Source: Chondrus crispus
Lineage: Eukaryota; Rhodophyta; Florideophyceae; Gigartinales; Gigartinaceae
Direction of reading: 5' to 3'
DNA: 64,000 bases
Assembly (NCBI RefSeq): GCF_000350225.1
Contig: NW_005179147.1
Location: 62,001 to 126,000 of the forward strand
The notes beneath the pieces were generated by a model. It worked only from the letters and a program-made list of their open reading frames with translations. It was not told where the DNA came from and ran no database searches. This document shows positions 62,592-64,000 of this stretch, in pieces. Numbering within the stretch: position 1 is the first letter of the stretch; each line of letters begins with the position of its first letter. Both the position numbers and the translations under genes were made by a program.

Positions 62592-62825
62592 ATGCCGTCT
62601 TCTGTCACCGCCTGCAATGAGCCGTATCCGACCGACATTTTTCCGGACAGCACGTCCGAAACGTCTGACAACTTTGTTCGAGTCCGCAGCTTCTGGTTGG
62701 TGTTCGAGGAGTTGACCGAATGGTACCATAAGGCACGCAGAGATGATAACATGAACCAGCAGACAGCCAAGCTATGGGAAGAAGCCATCACCAACCACAT
62801 CACGAAGTTCCTCCGCCTCAAGTAA
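62592..62825 (+). CDS. Small acidic unrecognised ORF
   Basis: 77 codons, MPSSVTACNEPYPTDIFPDS ... FWLVFEELTEWYHKARRDDN ... ITNHITKFLRLK. Protein-like with an amphipathic second half. A TATATAATAG stretch ~70 bp upstream (62518-62527) could be a TATA box. No family recognised. Confidence 0.45.
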   Translation: MPSSVTACNEPYPTDIFPDSTSETSDNFVRVRSFWLVFEELTEWYHKARRDDNMNQQTAKLWEEAITNHITKFLRLK

Positions 62826-63200
62826 CGGGTAGAATATAGTAAACATGGTTGTTCATGGGGTACATACTGGACGCTCTGGGCGGCATCCGACAGCGTCCAA
62901 CACAGCATCATGCGCGGCGAGATTCTAAACAATCCGGAGGAAAGCGCCACAGTCTATGATAGACGGATAGGTAAGCGAAGCACTGCGGCAAAATACCGCA
63001 CATGAAAGCCACTAGGTTGATCAGCACCCCTCAAAAATGGTTCAAGTCGGTAGTCATGAAGTCAAAGATTAGAAATACATCATTAAAATCCCTGGTTGTA
63101 CTCAGCAACAGGATGGCCTGTATCTCGACAATGTTCTCATGTCCGAGAAGCAGCCTCAAAAAATTGATTTCACGCAGTAAGCGAATAGAAACGGGACCTT
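62826..63200 (+). other. Coding-like fragments between the small ORFs
   Basis: Short frames in changing phase contain protein-like strings (SIMRGEILNNPEESATVYDR near 62905-62965, DNVLMSEKQPQKIDFTQ near 63130). This suggests a gene with introns that could not be placed, or decay. No domain recognised. Confidence 0.3.
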
Positions 63201-63500
63201 GTGGAAGCCACGACTATCTCTCTTGATAGCGACACGATTACCCGTGTTCGTGTCGACAGCAGAACAGACGACTCCACTGGCACCCTCTCCAATACTCTGC
63301 GAGACAGAGTACTTTTTCTCGACCAACAAGGCCTCATTAAATTGGAGACGGAGCTGGCGGAGTCTCTACATGCGGCGCTCGCAGATGAGTTCGCGTTCTC
63401 GAGCTTCCTGCTCGTGTGCAGCAAGCTGGGCGAGATGCACGGCCTGTGGATCTGTAAGCACGGAATGTGGGTGGTGCGTGCGTCGGTCAACGGGAGATAG
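63201..63500 (+). CDS. Small unrecognised ORF at the end of the cluster
   Basis: 99 codons from MEATTISLDS. Residues ~30-75 form an amphipathic helical, coiled-coil-like region (LRDRVLFLDQQGLIKLETEL, AESLHAALADEF), then a hydrophobic strand-rich end (LWICKHGMWVVRASV). No family recognised. The same strand and close spacing suggest it belongs with the genes to the left. Confidence 0.45.
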   Translation: MEATTISLDSDTITRVRVDSRTDDSTGTLSNTLRDRVLFLDQQGLIKLETELAESLHAALADEFAFSSFLLVCSKLGEMHGLWICKHGMWVVRASVNGR

Positions 63501-64000
63501 AGGGGCTGGTGATGCGGTACATAATGGGGATGGTCGGGATGAATAGGGCGGAGTTGTTGGTGTCAGAGGATGGCTGGTGGCGGGTACTGCATGACATAGT
63601 GGGGGTAGTGAGGGAATGGATGGAGTGGAATAGATGCTGGGCCGGGGTTTGACGGTTGTTGGTGGTGATGGAAAGGAAGGGAATGCTGGTGTTTAGCTAG
63701 GAGTTGGCGGTGAGGGGGTGTGGACGTGACGATACGGGTCATCGTAGTGGGTCGGGGATGCTTGAAGCCGCCAATGGGGGTTATTGTTTCATTTTTGCTT
63801 TTTGCCCGTTATTTGATGCAGAAACTGAGACACTTCATGATTCTTCAGTCGCCTGAAGAAGGCTAAAGTGGTAATTTCTTCATTTTGCAGCATTTTGTTG
63901 CAGTTTTTGCGAGCAAATGCCCGAAAACATGATTTAATGAAATCGTGGGCTTGAAGTGGGCCACAATCGCCAACTTCCAGCAAATCCAGACAGAATTTAG
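63501..64000. other. Right edge, no gene identified
   Basis: G/T-rich sequence to about 63770, then AT-richer sequence. A 64-codon minus-strand frame (63789-63983) containing FIKSCFRAFARKNCNKML is not recognised. The boundary of the 58-63.5 kb cluster may lie near 63.6-63.8 kb, but no inverted or direct terminal repeat was found. Confidence 0.3.

Noticed and set aside
1-64000. CRISPR arrays, bacterial operons or rRNA genes
   Set aside because: No regularly spaced identical repeats, no Shine-Dalgarno-spaced gene chains and no rRNA-like conserved blocks were seen.

Overview
The window looks like nuclear DNA of a eukaryote with a compact, intron-poor gene set sunk in nested transposable elements. 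The host-type proteins (a BK-type potassium channel, a TM9/nonaspanin, a RING-H2 E3) are eukaryotic, and the only introns that could be placed are two short GT-AG introns in the TM9 gene. Single-exon genes in clusters, separated by LTR elements, would fit a florideophyte red alga such as Chondrus, but this is inference and other algal lineages remain possible.

Layout. 0-3 kb: terminal arm and decayed body of a DIRS-like (tyrosine-recombinase) retroelement. 2.9-21.6 kb: an old Copia element (Copia-A) split by a 14.7 kb chromovirus (Ty3 type, ~1.02 kb LTRs, C-terminal chromodomain) that carries an unusual antisense ORF pair between pol and its 3' LTR. 21.6-23.2 kb: remains of a DDE_1 (pogo/Tigger-like) DNA transposon. 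23.2-31.4 kb: two large inverted arms, related to the arm at the window start, enclosing a tandem repeat, unrecognised remnants and an inverted fossil Copia (Copia-B). The right arm is cut by a 1.4 kb TTAA-flanked DNA transposon encoding an unrecognised Cys-rich/AT-hook protein. 31.4-36.4 kb: a second, small-LTR Ty3 fossil. 36.5-38.3 kb: a short Mutator-like element with a truncated transposase.

38.4-50.9 kb is the gene-bearing island: an unrecognised basic protein (+), the BK channel (-), TM9SF (-) and the RING protein (-). Each start codon has a small inverted-repeat element 0.1-0.42 kb upstream: three TA-flanked pogo-type MITEs and one 71-bp-arm fold-back. One MITE (50911-55850) is itself split by a young Copia element (Copia-C) with near-identical 137-138 bp LTRs, a 5-bp TTCTG target duplication, an apparently whole 1,410-codon ORF and a half-tRNA-iMet type primer site.

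56.6-57.4 kb holds a Ty3 integrase fragment. From 58.2 to 63.6 kb lies the most unusual part: a plus-strand cluster that begins behind a 29-bp GC palindrome with a ParB-like domain and a beta-class DNA amino-methyltransferase, continues into an unrecognised reading frame that holds a solo LTR of the chromovirus family, and ends in small unrecognised ORFs. Two of its genes share a motif at identical spacing after their stop codons. This cluster is the best candidate here for an undescribed mobile or virus-derived system. Short near-perfect palindromes occur throughout the window, in host spacers as well as in elements.
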